Shown: positions 10,437 to 23,340, counted from the first letter of the stretch. The stretch is DNA of 64,000 nt from Guadua angustifolia (GCA_036346375.1 CM070518.1:3728182-3792181), one strand, 5' to 3'. Notes: generated by a model from the letters alone, not told the origin. Translations and numbers: made by a program.

Positions 10437-12019
10437 TTTTGAGCATTTGGGAATCTCATATTGTTTCTTTGGCGCAATGCAAGTTGAAACTCGGTGATTT
10501 TGGAGTCGCAATTCGGCGTGTGTGTGAGGCACAACAAAGATGACCGAATGCTTGACAAGTGAGGAAGCGCATTCTTTGAGGGCATGATTGGAGATTTCAG
10601 CCTGGATGAGATTGGCGCTCTAAGGTTTAGATGCCGCCTTTGTGTGCCTCAAAAGTCTCAAGTTAAGGATAACATTCTGAAGGAAGCTCATGGCACCCGT
10701 GATCTGATTCATCCTGGTGAGACTAAAATGTATCGGGATTTGAAAAAGTGCTTTTGGTGGAAAAGGATGAGGTTGACATTGCTCGATTCAGTAGCATCTT
10801 GTGGAGTTTGTCAGAAGGTGAAGGCGGAGCATAAGCATCCCGCTGGATTGCTTCAACCATTGGAAGTCCCTGTTTGGCCATGGGATGATATATCCATAGA
10901 CTTTGTGGTTGGTCTACCTCGTACCCGACGAGGGAAGGATGCTATTTGGGTTATTGTGGATCGTTTCAGCAAGTCTGCTCACTTCATTCCCATTACTTTT
11001 CTAAACTCAAAGAAGCGATTTGGCTCCTATTTATGTGCAGGAAATAGTGAGACTTCATGGTGTACCCAAGACAATCGTATCTGATCGTGACGCAAAGTTT
11101 GTCTCCAAATTCTGGGAAGGTTTGCAGTGTGCTTTGGGCACTCAACTCCGTCTTAGCACCGCGTTCCACCCGCAAACAGATGGACAATCTGAGCGTACCA
11201 TTCAGACTTTGGAGGATATGCTTAGGTCTTGTGTCTTGGCATGGAAGGGTAGTTGGGAAGATCATTTAGCTCTTGCTGAATTTGCATATAATAATAGCTA
11301 TCAGGCAAGTATTCGAGCTGCCCCTTATGAAGTGCTTTATGGGCGGAAGTCCCATTCACCCCTATGCTGGGATGCAGTGGGGGAAAGGGCAGTTCTTGGC
11401 CCAGATTGGGTTCAACAAACTGTTGAGCGAGTGGCAGAGGTGAGGCAAAACCTTCTTGCAGCCTAAAGTATACAAAAGAGTTATGCTGATGTGAGGAGGA
11501 GAGATTTGGAGTTTGAGGTGGGGGACAGCGTGCTGTTGAGGGTGTGTCCCACTAAAGGTGTGGTTCGGTTTGGACCGAAAGGGAAGCTTAGCCTGAGGTA
11601 CGTTGGACCTTTCCGTATTATCGCCCGAGTAGGGAAGGTGGCCTATCGGTTGGAGCTTCCCGAATCGATGCAAGGAGTACATAATGTTTTCCATGTGTCT
11701 ATGCTGAGGAAGTTCCTGCATGATCCGAATTTTGTTTGTCCCTCTTGAGCTTTTGGTGATTGATCAAGATCTCACCTTCGAGTCTCGACCAGTGCGAATC
11801 TTGGACGAGTCAGAGCGGGTATTGAAAAATAGAACGCTGAAGTTTGTCAAGGTCCTGTGGTCCCATCAATCCGAGCGGGAAGCGACTTGGGAACTGGAAT
11901 CTCACATGCGTGAGAAGTATCCAGAGTTGTTCCTATCAGGTATGTGTTGTAAGTTAACTTCTGCGGACTATTCGTTTTATTCGTTAGTGTCCGTGGAATT
12001 CGGGGTCGAATTCCTTTAA
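10437..12019 (+). pseudogene. Tekay copy B integrase and chromodomain
   Basis: This is the region equivalent to copy A 1,261-2,876. Frame is lost between 10,437 and 10,583 (short deletions relative to copy A), again near 10,775 and near 11,010-11,020. Readable parts are the HHCC finger (ending CGVCQKVKAEHK), the core DISIDFVVGLPRTRRG, SDRDAKFVSKFWEGL and TDGQSERTIQTLEDM (catalytic Glu retained), then a stop at 11,466 (TAA for CAG). The chromodomain follows (VKVLWSHQSEREATWELE, about 11,845-11,900) and ends by 12,019. Chromodomains steer insertion to heterochromatin. Confidence 0.9.
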
Positions 12020-12029
12020 GGGGGGAGAG

Positions 12030-14444
12030 TGTAATATCGCGAAACCTCGCCCCAACCTTTGTGCCTTCAGTCGGGCGGGCTGGGGCCGTCTGGCAGGTAT
12101 TCTCAGAGGTGGTTGGCCCATCCGGGAGGGTTAGGATTATTGGTTTTGGGTTGGGAGGGGTCTTTTTGGAATTTCTCCTATCCACCAAGTTTTCACCTAC
12201 CCTTCCCTCTCCATTTCAATTGTGTGGCTGGCATTGCTCCTCCCAAATCTCAGCCTTTACCGAATTTTCCCCCTAGCCAGCTGTGCGCCTCTCATTTCTT
12301 CCCTGCCCAGCCCGTGCCCAGGTGCCTGCCGCTCCCTGTCGTCACTACCTAGGCGCTGCCGAAGTGCTGCGCTCCTGCCGAGACTTGCCCAGGCGTTGCC
12401 GGTCCAGCCGACTCCCTACTGATTTCCGACCGGCCGCCGCCCTCGGTAGCCATCGGGAGCCACCTCCGACCCTCTGGCAGGCGTCGCACAGTCCTCCCCG
12501 CCGAAGTCCCTCTTCCCTAGCTCCTGCCGACGCTTGCCCATCTTGCCGACGCCCCCTGCTGCTTCTTCCTGCTGCCGGCCGATTCCTCCATCCTCCTCCT
12601 TCTCCTTGATGGTAAGAGAGGTATGGATTGCAGGGTTGGGAGTAGGGGTTCTTTTCCTGGTTGGGGTTGGTCTAGGGCTCTTAGATTTGGGCCTTGAAAG
12701 GGGGAAAAATGCTTTAGTTGGGAGGGAAGACCTATTCAACTTTGGGGCTGTGCAAAGGGCTGTGCTTGCGATTGCGATTTGGGCAAGTTCGGGACCTTTC
12801 ATGACCGGTTGGCTATAGAGAAAATGAAGCTAGTGTTCTTAAGTTTATCTAGAGCTCAAGAAATCGCGAATTGGCCCAGCCGTATGGATGTTATGGCTGT
12901 TTCCGTGAGGGCTGTCTAGATTGTGCCGAGTGGTCGGTACTCTCTTTTTGTAGTCGATCTGGGATCAGCTGGTGTGTTGGCCAAGTGAGTGGCTATGTTA
13001 TTCGTGTAGTTCATTCCCTTGCAGTCGTTTCGAGTATAAGAACGTTAAAATCCGTTGAGTCAATCAAAAGTTGCGCAATTTGGAAGTTTTGTCCCGAAGT
13101 TGGGAAATTTCAGCGAGCTCAGATTTTTGTGGTGGGGTTTTGGGTCTTTTGTGCGTTCAGGTGTAGTAGTGTGGTGTGTATGGTCGTTGTGACCCATCTA
13201 GAATTGGAAAGTTGAGCTTGCGAATGTTATTTTCAGGGGGAGTAGCTTCGGGAGAGGCTTCAACTTCTCGCCATCCTCCTCCTCGCGGTTGAAGGCAAGT
13301 GTAATGTGATATGCATGTTGTGGTATTGTAAAGGTTTAATGTTATTTAGGACCTTACCCACAGGAAAGAAATTATATTGATGTCTTAATTGTGAACTTGA
13401 ATAGATTACCACAAATGGCGGTTTATGAAAGTAAGATTTATCTATGTGATGCATTCGGTTATGGCTTGCAATAGTGAATAGAAATGAATGAAGATGTGAT
13501 CTATGTGTGCCCATTTACATTCATGCATTCATAATGGACGGGGCGTCCCATGTTGATGCGGGCCTTGGTGCTCACCCGTAGTGAGCACAAAAGTCTACCT
13601 CGTAGTCCCATTCATCGAGATGAATGGGAGCGAGACAGTAAGAGTAGGCCCCTCCACGGGATGGATGGAATGAGAGGATGCATGCCGACGGGCGTGCATC
13701 CGGCAATACCAGTATGAGCCAAAGGTGGTTGCATTCATGAGCATGCATGATGCATTGCATAATTGTGATTGTGAGTAAAGACCTAATAAGATGATTTGGA
13801 TGAGGATTTTGTGAGTTAGATTCCTTGTATGCTTAAAGTCAAGTAGTACATATGTATAATTGTTACATGTTCACTTTAATTTCTTTTCACATTACACTTT
13901 GCTGAGTGATGAGCTCACACTTGTGTTTGATATTTTATTCTAGGTAACTCCAAGGCGACATTTTGGGAGATGGGCTAGCTCACTTCACTCACGATGACTT
14001 CATGTAGCTAGATTAGGACAATATCCTTACTTTTGGTTATAGTAGTGATGGTGATGAACTTGATTTCTTTTGGTTGAGATAAATTGTAAGTAATGGAGGA
14101 ATGTTTAGGACTATAAAACCTTAGTTGTATGGTGTAGCGCTTGTCTTTTGCGTATATCATATCCCTACGTACTTGCTTAGTTGGTCATGATGACTAGTAT
14201 TTGCCATGACAGTTTATAGTGGTTGGTTGGTTGTGAATGGCTTTGTCATGTTTTCATTATTAATTGATGTCTTTTGTCTGCTGAGTGGATGTCCTAGTTT
14301 TAGAGGAGGTGCTGCCGAAATTTTTTAGTAAGTTCGACCCCTATTATCTTGTCCAGGTCGTTTTGCTGTCCTTCTTTAGTCTTTTGTGGTTGTGGTAAAT
14401 TGAGGGCATAGCATTCAGGGCACTGGAGGTGCCGGAGTGTTACA
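12030..14444 (+). mobile_element. LTR 2 of the Tekay array (2,415 bp)
   Basis: It is bounded by the polypurine tract at 12,018-12,029 and the initiator-Met primer site at 14,447. It starts TGTAATATCGCG and ends GGAGTGTTACA. It acts as 3' LTR of copy B and 5' LTR of copy C. It is highly similar to LTR 1 with scattered substitutions and small indels, including absence of the 26-bp duplication found at 4,821. Confidence 0.92.
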
Positions 14445-14446
14445 GT

Positions 14447-14458
14447 TGGTATCAGAGC
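14447..14458 (+). other. Primer-binding site of Tekay copy C
   Basis: TGGTATCAGAGC is an exact match to the common plant initiator tRNA-Met primer site. It proves that a further internal region begins after LTR 2. Confidence 0.9.
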
Positions 14459-14725
14459 AGCGTTAGGTCCGTGGTCTATAAACCTAGAGACGTGGTCTAG
14501 GTGCATTTACTCTTTAAAAGTTGTTTTGGGTAAATAAATTTAAAACTTGTTGTAGGCTGACTAAGAAAGTAAAATTTTGACACACTTGGAGCAAAATAGG
14601 AAGGGTATGGTAAATCATTGCATCGCGCTTTATTGTTCTAACTGTTTTATGTTCTTGATAGATGAAATGTTAGTATGTTGTTGTATTGAGATTTGGGCTG
14701 ATGTTAGATTGTGGTGGTTGTAGCT

Positions 14726-15893
14726 ATGCCGAGGGGTAGACGCCGCCCTTTTGGTCGCGGTGGCTGTCGAGGCCATGGTCGAGGTGGGCGACACCCACCT
14801 CAGGGTATCGCTGAGTCGGTCGCTGAAGGAAGCGGTTCGCTCAACGCTCCTGCACATGTTCAGGAGGGTGTCCCTGCAGCGCAGCTAGGGGTTGAGGCTG
14901 CGACTTTGGCCTAGCTGCAGGCGTTGCAAAAGGAGGTGCAGGAGTTGCGTCAGCGCGTTCAGGTGGCTGCTGCTACGGTGCCTCCACCTGTAGTAGCCCC
15001 CGTAGTCGCCCCTGTAGCGCCAGAGGCTAGGATGAGCCTCCGGGAGTGGATGTCCCTCCGCCTGGATACTTTTGATGGAACGGGCACACCGGTCCAATCC
15101 GCAGATTGGCTCCGGTATTTGGAGAGGCAGTTTGAGATCCTAGAGATGACTTCGGTCCAGAAGGCTCACTTTGTGGCCTTCCAGTTGAAAAGCCAGCGGA
15201 TATCCGTGCGAGGGTTCTTCTGGCGAGGGTCCCCACTCTTGGACCAGTTACATGGGATGATTTCGTCCACCACTTTCGGGCCAAGTTCTACCTGGAGTCT
15301 TTCCTTGAGAGGATGGAGCACTCTTTATCCACCCTCTCCTAAGGCAAGAAGTCGGTGGCGGAATATGAGGCGGAGTTCAATAATATTGTCCGTTTCATAC
15401 CAGCAGTGGCATCGGATGATCAAGAGAAGGCTCGTAGGTTCCGTAGGGGCCTCAACCAGGAGTTCAGGGTGATTATGGGAGCCACTGTTCCCCGTGACTT
15501 CGCATCCGTGGTGGATCAAGCTAAGGGTATGGAGCTTGAATTGGAGCTTTCCAAAGAAAAGTTCCTTTCTGGTGGTACAGGAGTTTTTGTAGCTCCTGGT
15601 GGTGGGCAGAAGAGAGGTTTTGGTGGGGGAGGTGGGTCCTTCCAGCGACCCCCTTCCAAGAAATCCAAGGGGGGATAGGGTTCCTCCTCGGGAACCAAGG
15701 CAAAGAACCCTCGGTCATCTTCATCGTCCTCCCAGCGTGCGGCTTTTCGCCCTGTTCCAGGGCAAGGTATGATTTGATTCAAGTGCGGTGGTGGGCATCA
15801 CGCTGCAGAGTGTGCTTGGTCGGGGGAGTGTCATCATTGTGGCCGTCCCGGCCATGTGGGGCGAGTGTGCCGGTCGAATCCCAACAGCATCAT
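14726..15893 (+). pseudogene. Tekay copy C gag, truncated
   Basis: The start ATG at 14,726 (MPRGRRRPFGRGG) matches copy B. The Gag domain reads DWLRYLERQFEILEM and, after a frameshift near 15,195, VAEYEAEFNNIVRFI and RFRRGLNQEFRV. Stops: TAG near 14,912, TAA near 15,340, TAG near 15,675. The first zinc-knuckle Cys codon (TGC in copy B) is TGA here, near 15,776. The uninterrupted sequence at about 15,560-15,575 shows what copy B looked like before its solo LTR inserted. Similarity to copy B ends at CATCATCA near 15,893, and the rest of the element does not reappear in the window. Confidence 0.88.
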
Positions 15894-16548
15894 CAGTAAG
15901 TGTCTGATTGCTCTTTCACACTTGCTATTCAATAGCTTCTATTGATACTGCATAGTTATTTATTCTTTGAACTATTTAGTTGGTAAGGTTGATTGCAAAT
16001 GCTCTGATCATATCTGTCAGATTCGGTTGGTAATCTTACTAGTTGCTAATCTAATCTTTCCTATCTGGTTCGGTTAGTAAATGTATTGGTTACTAATCTT
16101 TACATCTTTTAATTGATCAGCTAGAGAGGTATCAATCTATTGATCTAGATAGTCACAGTTTCTAGGACATTTAAGCAGTGAACCTTGTTTCAATAATTTA
16201 TTGTGCATGTTAAGGGAGGTAAGGGTTTGAGGCCTTGTTCACTTGATTAGCTATCTTGCCCATTTGTGATAGAGGTTGAAGATTTAAGATCTTTAATCTA
16301 ACCTGCATTCTGAGAGCAATATACAACATATACTCATTAATCTGTTGTAAGAGATATGTTTCAATGCAATAATGACAGAATATTTAGAATGGGCTTAATC
16401 TTGCAGATTATGTCATCTTTGGATTATATATTTTTCATTATGTTGTTATTTGGAATTAGCTACATTTTCTTGCTCTTATTATTGTAATTTTGCCAGCACT
16501 CCAGAAATCCTATTGATATATCAATAGCTTCAGTGTCCTCTAACGCGA

Positions 16549-19115
16549 TAAAGACTGAAGTGTTTGATGGAGCCGGCTTTAAATGTTGGCAGGCTAGGGC
16601 GAAGCTCTAGCTGATTGAGCTCGGATTATTCTGGGATATCAGCGAAGAGATGCCCCCTTCTAGGGGAAGATGTGACCGACGAGGTTGAGATAGATCACCT
16701 AATGGGGAAGAGGGCCAGTTGGGAGAAGGCCGACACTTCTACATTGACCCGCATCTTAGCTATTCTATCTAATAAGCTTTTTGATGTGTACTTGAATTTC
16801 ACGAAGGTACGTAAGATTTGGATGGAGCTTAACGAGAAATATGCTGAGAGCGATAATGGGAATGAGTCCTTTATCATGGTAAAATACATGAATTACTAAA
16901 TGGTTGAAGGCAGATCTATCTTGGAACAAATCCATGAACTGCAACTCCTCGTACACGACTTAGGTTAGTACAGTGTGTTCTCATAGAGGGTTTTCAGGTA
17001 AATGTCATCCTAGCTAAGTTACCTTCTTTCTGGCGTGACTTTGTCATTGCCCATCGACATTTAAAGAAGTGGCTGACAGTTGGAGAACTGGCCGCCGCTG
17101 TTAATGTTGAGAAGTCCAAAAAATGGCTATAGAGAGATGAAGGCTTCCACTCGTACTAATCTTGTTGAGCACAAGAACCAAAGAAAGAATATAAAGAAAT
17201 TCAAGAAGCCACCTCTTGTGAACAAAAGACTAAAATTACGAAAAAGAAGAAGACGATCTATTTCATTTGTGGCGAGCCTAGCCATAAAGCCAATCGATGC
17301 CGCAACCGAAGAGGGAAGGGGCCAACGCCTGAACAACAAAAGGCGGCTAAGGCCTAGGTGCATGTGGCTATTGCAGAGGCTGGAGATCCCGATGCATGCA
17401 CTTCCACTAGTGGGTACGTATCTTTGGCTTTTATCGCAGATTCATCTTCTGATTGGTGCATCGATACAAGTGCTACTAGACACATATGCACTAATCATAC
17501 TTGTTTCTCTTCTTTTGAGGGTGCAGCAGGTGGAACCGTTCTGATGGAGAACGGTGCAGCAGTTACAGTGCGTGGGATAGGACAAGTTTGTCTGAAGTTA
17601 ACTTCAAGCAAGACGTTTGTTCTTAAGGACGCACTGTACATTCCTACGATGACTCGTAACTTATTGAGCAGGTCAATGCTGTACCAGTAAGGAATAAAAT
17701 TAGTCTTTGAATGCAAGAAGGTCATGTTGATCAAATTTGGTTTATTCTTAGGAAAAGGCTATGATTGCTAAGGCATGTTCCGCACTTCTACTCTTGATAA
17801 TAATGTAAATGTTTTTCAGTCTTCATATTATGTTTATAATAATGATCTATGGCATTCACATCTTTGTCATGTTAATCATAAAGCCATTGAGCGGTTGAGC
17901 AAGATGGAGCTTATTCCTAAATACAAATATGAGAAAAATGTCAAGTGTGAGGTGTGTTTTCAAGCTAAATAGCTTCGGGAACCGTTTCATATGGTTGAGG
18001 GCAAGACCACCTTACCTCTTGAATTAATCTATTCTGATATTTGTGAAATGAATGGTATAATAACTAAAGGTGGCAAAAGATACTTCTTTACTCTTATAGA
18101 TGATGCAACTAGATTTTGTTACATCTATTTACTTAAAACCAAAGATGAATCACTAGAATACTTTAAAATCTATAAGGCTGAAGTTAAAAATCAACTAGAA
18201 AAGACAATAAAAAAATTAAAGTCAGACCATTGAGGAGAATATATTCCTAAAGAATTCTCTCAATACTGTGAAGAAAGTGGTGTAATACATGAGTTTACAC
18301 CACCATACTCACCTTAATCCAATGGAGTAGCTGAAAGAAAGAACCGAACTATTTGTAACTTAGTGAACGCTTTGTTACAAAGTTCAAGTATGGCTAACTC
18401 ATGGTGGGGTGAGGCTATTCTCACAGTTAATTATATTCTAAATAGGTTGCACCTCGCAATCGTGAGGTTACACCTTATGAGGGATGGAAGGGGAGAAAAC
18501 CTAATTTGTCCTATCTTCGGACTTGGGGTTGTTTGGCCAAGGTACATATACCTCTACCAAAGAAAAGGAAGCTCGGTCCAAAGACTGTGGATTATGTCTT
18601 TATTGGTTATGCTCATCAGAGCACATCTTATAGATTTCTAGTGGTCAAGTCCTAGGTTTCAGACATTGCTGTAAATACTGTAATAGAGTCCCGTGATGTG
18701 ACGTTCTTTGAAAACATTTTTATGCTGAGAGCAAAAGAAGATAGCATGCCTAGTGGTTCTTATGATCACTCTACTCCTTCCAATGTGGATGACACAACTC
18801 CAGAATTGGAATTGAGAAGGAGTAAGAGCCAAAGGACTGAAAAATCCATAGGCGATGACTATGTCACCTATGTCGTAGATGATGAACCACGAAGTCTTCC
18901 AGAGGCATATGCATCGCCAAATGTAGAGTACTAGAAGGAGGTAGTCTAGAGTGAGATGGATTCAATCATCTCCAATGGGACCTGGGAGATAGCAGATCTT
19001 CCAGATGGATGCAAGCTAGTGGGCTGCAAATGGATCTTTAAAAGAAAGCGTAGGCCCGATGGTACTATTGAAAAGTACAAGGCCTGTTTAGTGGCTAAGA
19101 GTTTTACTCAAAAAC
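16549..19115 (+). pseudogene. Ty1/copia gag, protease, integrase and start of RT, decayed
   Basis: Gag fragments: KTEVFDGAGFKCWQARAKL (about 16,551), LFDVYLNF, ESDNGNESF, LLVHDLG. A CCHC knuckle has lost its first Cys (YFICGEPSHKANRC, about 17,261). The protease site reads DTSATRHIC instead of the expected D-S/T-G-A (about 17,465). The pre-integrase domain is LWHSHLCHVNHKAIERL (about 17,848). Integrase shows LIYSDICEM, YFFTLIDDATRFCYIYLLK and NGVAERKNRTI. RT begins NGTWEIADLPDGCKLVGCKW (about 18,976) and breaks at 19,115 in the middle of VAKSFTQK. Many stops and frameshifts are present. Confidence 0.88.
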
Positions 19116-22054
19116 TGTAATATTGCAAATGGTTTTACCAGGGTTTTTAGCTAGTCCGACGGGTAATCTCTGGGGTGGCTGGCCCAGTTGGGAGTGTTAG
19201 GGTTAAGAGTTTTGGGGGTGGGAGGGGTTTTTCTGGGATTTCCCCTTCTCACCTACCTCTTCCACCTAACCACATTTCTTTTTTCTCCTTGTGTGGCTGA
19301 AATATCTTGGTGGGCAGCATTTTTTTCCCCAGCACCCTTGGCCTCCTCCCCAGCCCTCATCTGGCATCTCCCCCAGCCGACTCCCCCAGCGCCCCTAGCC
19401 TCCTCCTGGCGCTGCCCCTGGCTTCTCTCCTGCGCCTCCTCTCCAGCAACCGGCGGCAGCATCAACAACAGGAAGAGCAGCCGCCCTCATCCTCCTTGGC
19501 CGGCGCCTCCCCCTGCTGCCTGCTCATCCCCAGCACCGGCGACCTCTCCTCCAAGAGAGCTCGCCCTCCTGGCTCCTCCTCCACCTCAAGCCGCGCGCCT
19601 CCTTGCTCTCCTCCTAGTCAAGAAGCAGAAGAAGCAGCCTCCCTCCTCCTTCTTCTCCTCTAGGTGAGTGGAACACCTCTTTGGTTTCATTGTGAGCTCA
19701 GATCTGGAGGTCTAGTACTAGTTGGTGGAGTTCTAGGGTTATTAGGTTTGAAATTTTGGGGGGGAAACTAGCTAAAAGTTGGAGGGAAAGCTCTGTTGTT
19801 TTTCGAGCAGATTCGTGTGCCTTGTTATAACACGAATTTGAAAATTCTGCAAGCATTTCCCGGGGGTCTGGCTATTGTGAAAGTTGTAGATAATTGAATT
19901 ACCTTTCAATAGAGACTGAAATCATCAAGTTTCGTTCAGCCATTTAATACCGAGTGCTGTCCAATTCATATCGCGATTGGTACAATCTGTGTTCATCTTC
20001 GATCTGGGAACAGTGGGTGCATTGGCTGAGGGAATGGCTGTGTTATTCATGTAGTTTGTCTCCTCACGGTCGTGTTGAGAACAAGAACTCGAAAATCCAA
20101 TAAGCCAATCAAGAGTTACGCTATTTAGAAGTCTCGGTGCTGAAATTGGAAAACTGCAGCATGCTCCACCTTTCGGTTGGGGTTTAGTGTTCGATTTGGA
20201 GGCTCTCGAGGTATCTCCCGCATGATTGGCTTTGATATAGCTGTAGGTCATCCTCTTATAGTTAATTAGGAGCTGAGTTCACTCCATTTGGTTAAGCGAA
20301 TCAAAAGTTTTGCTCGTTGGAGCGCTGCTGTCCCGGTTGGACAGTTTTTTTTTCGGGTTTTGGGAGTGGGTTAAGCAATGTTGTTCTGAGTCGATTTTTG
20401 GTTATTTCTTATGCGCAACGTTGTTTTTCAGGGAGAGTGTTGTCGAGGGTGGTTTCGACCCTGAGTTGCTTCACGCGTCGGTAAAGGCAAGTGCAACACT
20501 TATATTGCTATTAGGGGAAATGAGATGAATGCTTGCTTGTCGTATGTGTATGTGTACGCTGCGGTTTACATTAAGAAATAGGTTAATGCTCATGCAAACG
20601 CAAATGATAATCGTGTTATGAGTATAGCTAAAGAATGGATCATAGTATGAAATCTCTTATAATGAAATGTTGAGGGAAGGGATGCAGGCGCATCCATTCG
20701 AATGTTAATAAGTTGAGTTCATTGCTTATATTCTAAGCATGAAAATTCTATATTGTGTGTATGAGTAATATCTAGAAGAGTGTTCGTATTATGCTTATGA
20801 AAATGAAGATTTGTGTCTTTGAGAAATACTAGAATTGTTCATTTCATGAGAATGCATATTGTGGCTATAAGTAACAATTGCGATGATATGTTAGTAATAA
20901 TTGGTTTTGGGGTGTTCCCCACTCGATGATGAGAATGGAACCGTGTTGTGCTTATGCTTATGTTTTTGGTCATAGTTTGAGCAAATGATTTCGATCTGTG
21001 TATGAATTGTTTATAAGCATCATTTGCATATGTGCATTCATTACAAAAGAGGCGACCCATGTTGATGTGAGCCTCTGTACTACACGTAGTGAGTACAAAA
21101 GTCCTATTTTGTAGTCCCATCCACGGATGGGAGCGAGTCGAGAAGAGTAGGCCCCGCCTTGCGGATGGTTGGGAATGAGAGGTGCACTTGACGGGGTGCA
21201 CTCGGCTATCCAGTATAGGCAAAAGGTTGCATGTTGAGCATGAAAGCGTAAAGCATTTCATTGCATTGTGTGTTGCAATTGATACATGTTAATTGATGAG
21301 AATGGAAAGAACAGGTTGAGGATTGAGTCATGGGCTCATCCAGGAATGATTGTTGAGGCATAGGTAAGTTTTGTTATGTTTTCAAGTTGGTTGCGGTAAG
21401 TGGAGTCAGTTACTGCTTCCGTTACTGGATGTTTTCAGTTAAGTAATGGTTATATTAAATGATGAAGTAATCGTGCTCTTACGTTTTGGATCTTTTATGA
21501 ATTCAACTGCTTCCTTTATTTACGGATGCCAATTAAAGAAACTGTTACTCTATGTCTTGAAGTAGTTGTCTTTTAGTTTAATTCCTTACTTTGTCTACTT
21601 GTTGCACTTTGCTAAGTCTTGGACTTACGCTTGTTTGCTTTCTATTTTAGGTACCTTAAAGCTGACTCGCCGGGATGGGAGTAGAGCATGTGCACGACTT
21701 TGGTCACCAACAACCCAGTTAAATTGTTTCGTTAAAACTGGTTGTAACTAATGCGATTGTTTTGTGTTGATCGGCATTGCGTAGTTGGTTAATTACTAGT
21801 TGAAAATATGGTTGATTATCTAAGGACCTGTTAGATTGATATCATATAACTGCTATTGTTCTTTTGTCTGCTGAGTAGATGTCCTCTGTTCTAGAGAGGT
21901 CATGCCAAAATTTTGTAAATTTTGGTGACTTAGTTTTAGTCCGGTTTAAGAGTTTAAAGATTAAATTCATTTTCAGTCTTTTTCGTAGAGGTGTCGTTCG
22001 TTATTTAGGGTTTTTTGGTAGCATTCGCGGTGCGTTTGGCGCCAGGGTGTTACA
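19116..22054 (+). mobile_element. Tekay-like solo LTR (2,939 bp) inside copia RT
   Basis: It starts TGTAATATTGCAAATGG and ends CCAGGGTGTTACA. It is flanked by AAAAC (19,111-19,115) and AAAAG (22,055-22,059), a 5-bp target duplication with one substitution. Joining the flanks restores the copia RT reading FTQKEGEDYFDTYSP, which shows it is a clean insertion. It shares blocks with the array LTRs (for example CACAAAAGTCC then TAGTCCCAT, near 21,085 and 4,450) but is clearly diverged and 0.5 kb longer. Confidence 0.9.
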
Positions 22055-23340
22055 AAAAGAGGGCGAAGATTATTTTGACACTTACTCTCCTATGGTCAGA
22101 TTACCCACAATCCAAGTGCTTTAGGAACTAGCAGCTTCCTATAATCTCTTAGTATATCAAATAAATGTAAAGACCACTTTCTTAAATGGAGAGCTGGATG
22201 AGGAGATCTATATGCAGCAGCCAGATGGATTTGTGGTAAAAAGACAGGAAACAGAGTGTGTCATTTGATTAAATCCTTATATGGTCTAAAACAAGCTCTA
22301 AAGCAATGGCATGAGAAATTTGATAATACAATGACATCTGTTGGCTTTTGTGTTAATGAAGCCAATAAGTGTGTTTATTATCGATTCAAAGGGAGCAAAG
22401 GTCTCATTCTATGTTTATACATGGATGACATATTACTTTTTGGGACCAATTTGGATGTAATAAATCAAACTAAGTCGTTCCTCTCCTAGAATTTTGATAT
22501 GAAAGATCTGAGTGAAGCTGATGTGATTTTAAACATCAAACTTATAAAGGGTGAGAATGGGATTACATTGTCTTAATCCCATTATGTGGACAAAGTCTTG
22601 AGTCGTTATGGCTTTGTAGACTACAAGCTGGTTGCCACACCTTATGATCCAAAGACTAAACTTAAAAAGAACTTGGGTCAATGTAAAGACCAACTCAGGT
22701 ATTCATAAATTATAGGTTCCCTAATGTACTTAACTAGTGCAATTAAGCCAGACATCTCATATGCTATATGTAAGTTGAGTCGTTATACGTCCAACCTAGG
22801 AGATGATCATTGGATAGCACTAGAGAGAGTTATCAAATTTTTAAAGGGAACAATGAATTTGGGAATACATTATTCTGGTCATCCAACGGTCCTAGAAGGA
22901 TTCAGTGATTCCAACTAGATTAGTGACTCGGATGACATGAAGGCTACGGGTGGCTATGTTTTCACTCTAGCAGGTGGGGCTGTATCATGGAGATCTTCCA
23001 AACAGACCATTCTTACACAATCCACCATGGAGGCTGAGTTAGTGGCGCTTGACTTAGCAGCTTTAGAGGTAGAATGGATTAGACAGCTCCTTTCTAACCT
23101 ACCAGTGTTGAAAAAACCAATTCCAACCATTCTTACCTACTGCGATAACCAAACTGTTTTGGTGAAGATGAAGAGTAGGAAAGATAATATGAAGTCGTCA
23201 ATTCATATAAAGAGGTGATTAAAATCGCTAAGACATGCCAAAGAGATGGGTGCTATTGCTGTAGAATACATCCAGTCTGAAAGGAATTTGACCGATCCTT
23301 TCACAAATGGAATGGCGTGAAAGGCCATCCTTGTAGCATC
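22055..23340 (+). pseudogene. Ty1/copia RT and RNase H, 3' part
   Basis: It continues RT after the solo LTR: KEGEDYFDTYSPMVRLPTIQ, SLYGLKQALKQWHEKFD, then the catalytic box LYMDDILLFGTN (about 22,412) and SHYVDKVLSRYGF. RNase H follows: SLMYLTSAIKPDISYAICKL, GGYVFTLAGGAVSWRSSKQT, MEAELVALDLAALEVEWIRQ, and a tail with TDPF. Stops occur about 22,486, 22,576, 22,708, 22,916 and 23,215. The YMDD box is retained although the frame is broken. Confidence 0.88.

Larger units (their letters stand above)
2887..14444 (+). mobile_element. Tekay-type Ty3/gypsy copy B: LTR, internal region, LTR
   Basis: Two near-identical LTRs (2,887-5,326 and 12,030-14,444) bracket a full internal region with an initiator-Met primer site, gag, protease, RT, RNase H, integrase, chromodomain and polypurine tract. 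A chromodomain after integrase marks a chromovirus; LTR ends TGTAATATCGCG/GTGTTACA and length fit the Tekay (Del) clade. The outer flanks are not genomic target DNA: the left flank is copy A's polypurine tract and the right flank is copy C's primer site. The LTRs are thus shared in a tandem array. All reading frames are broken. Confidence 0.88.
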
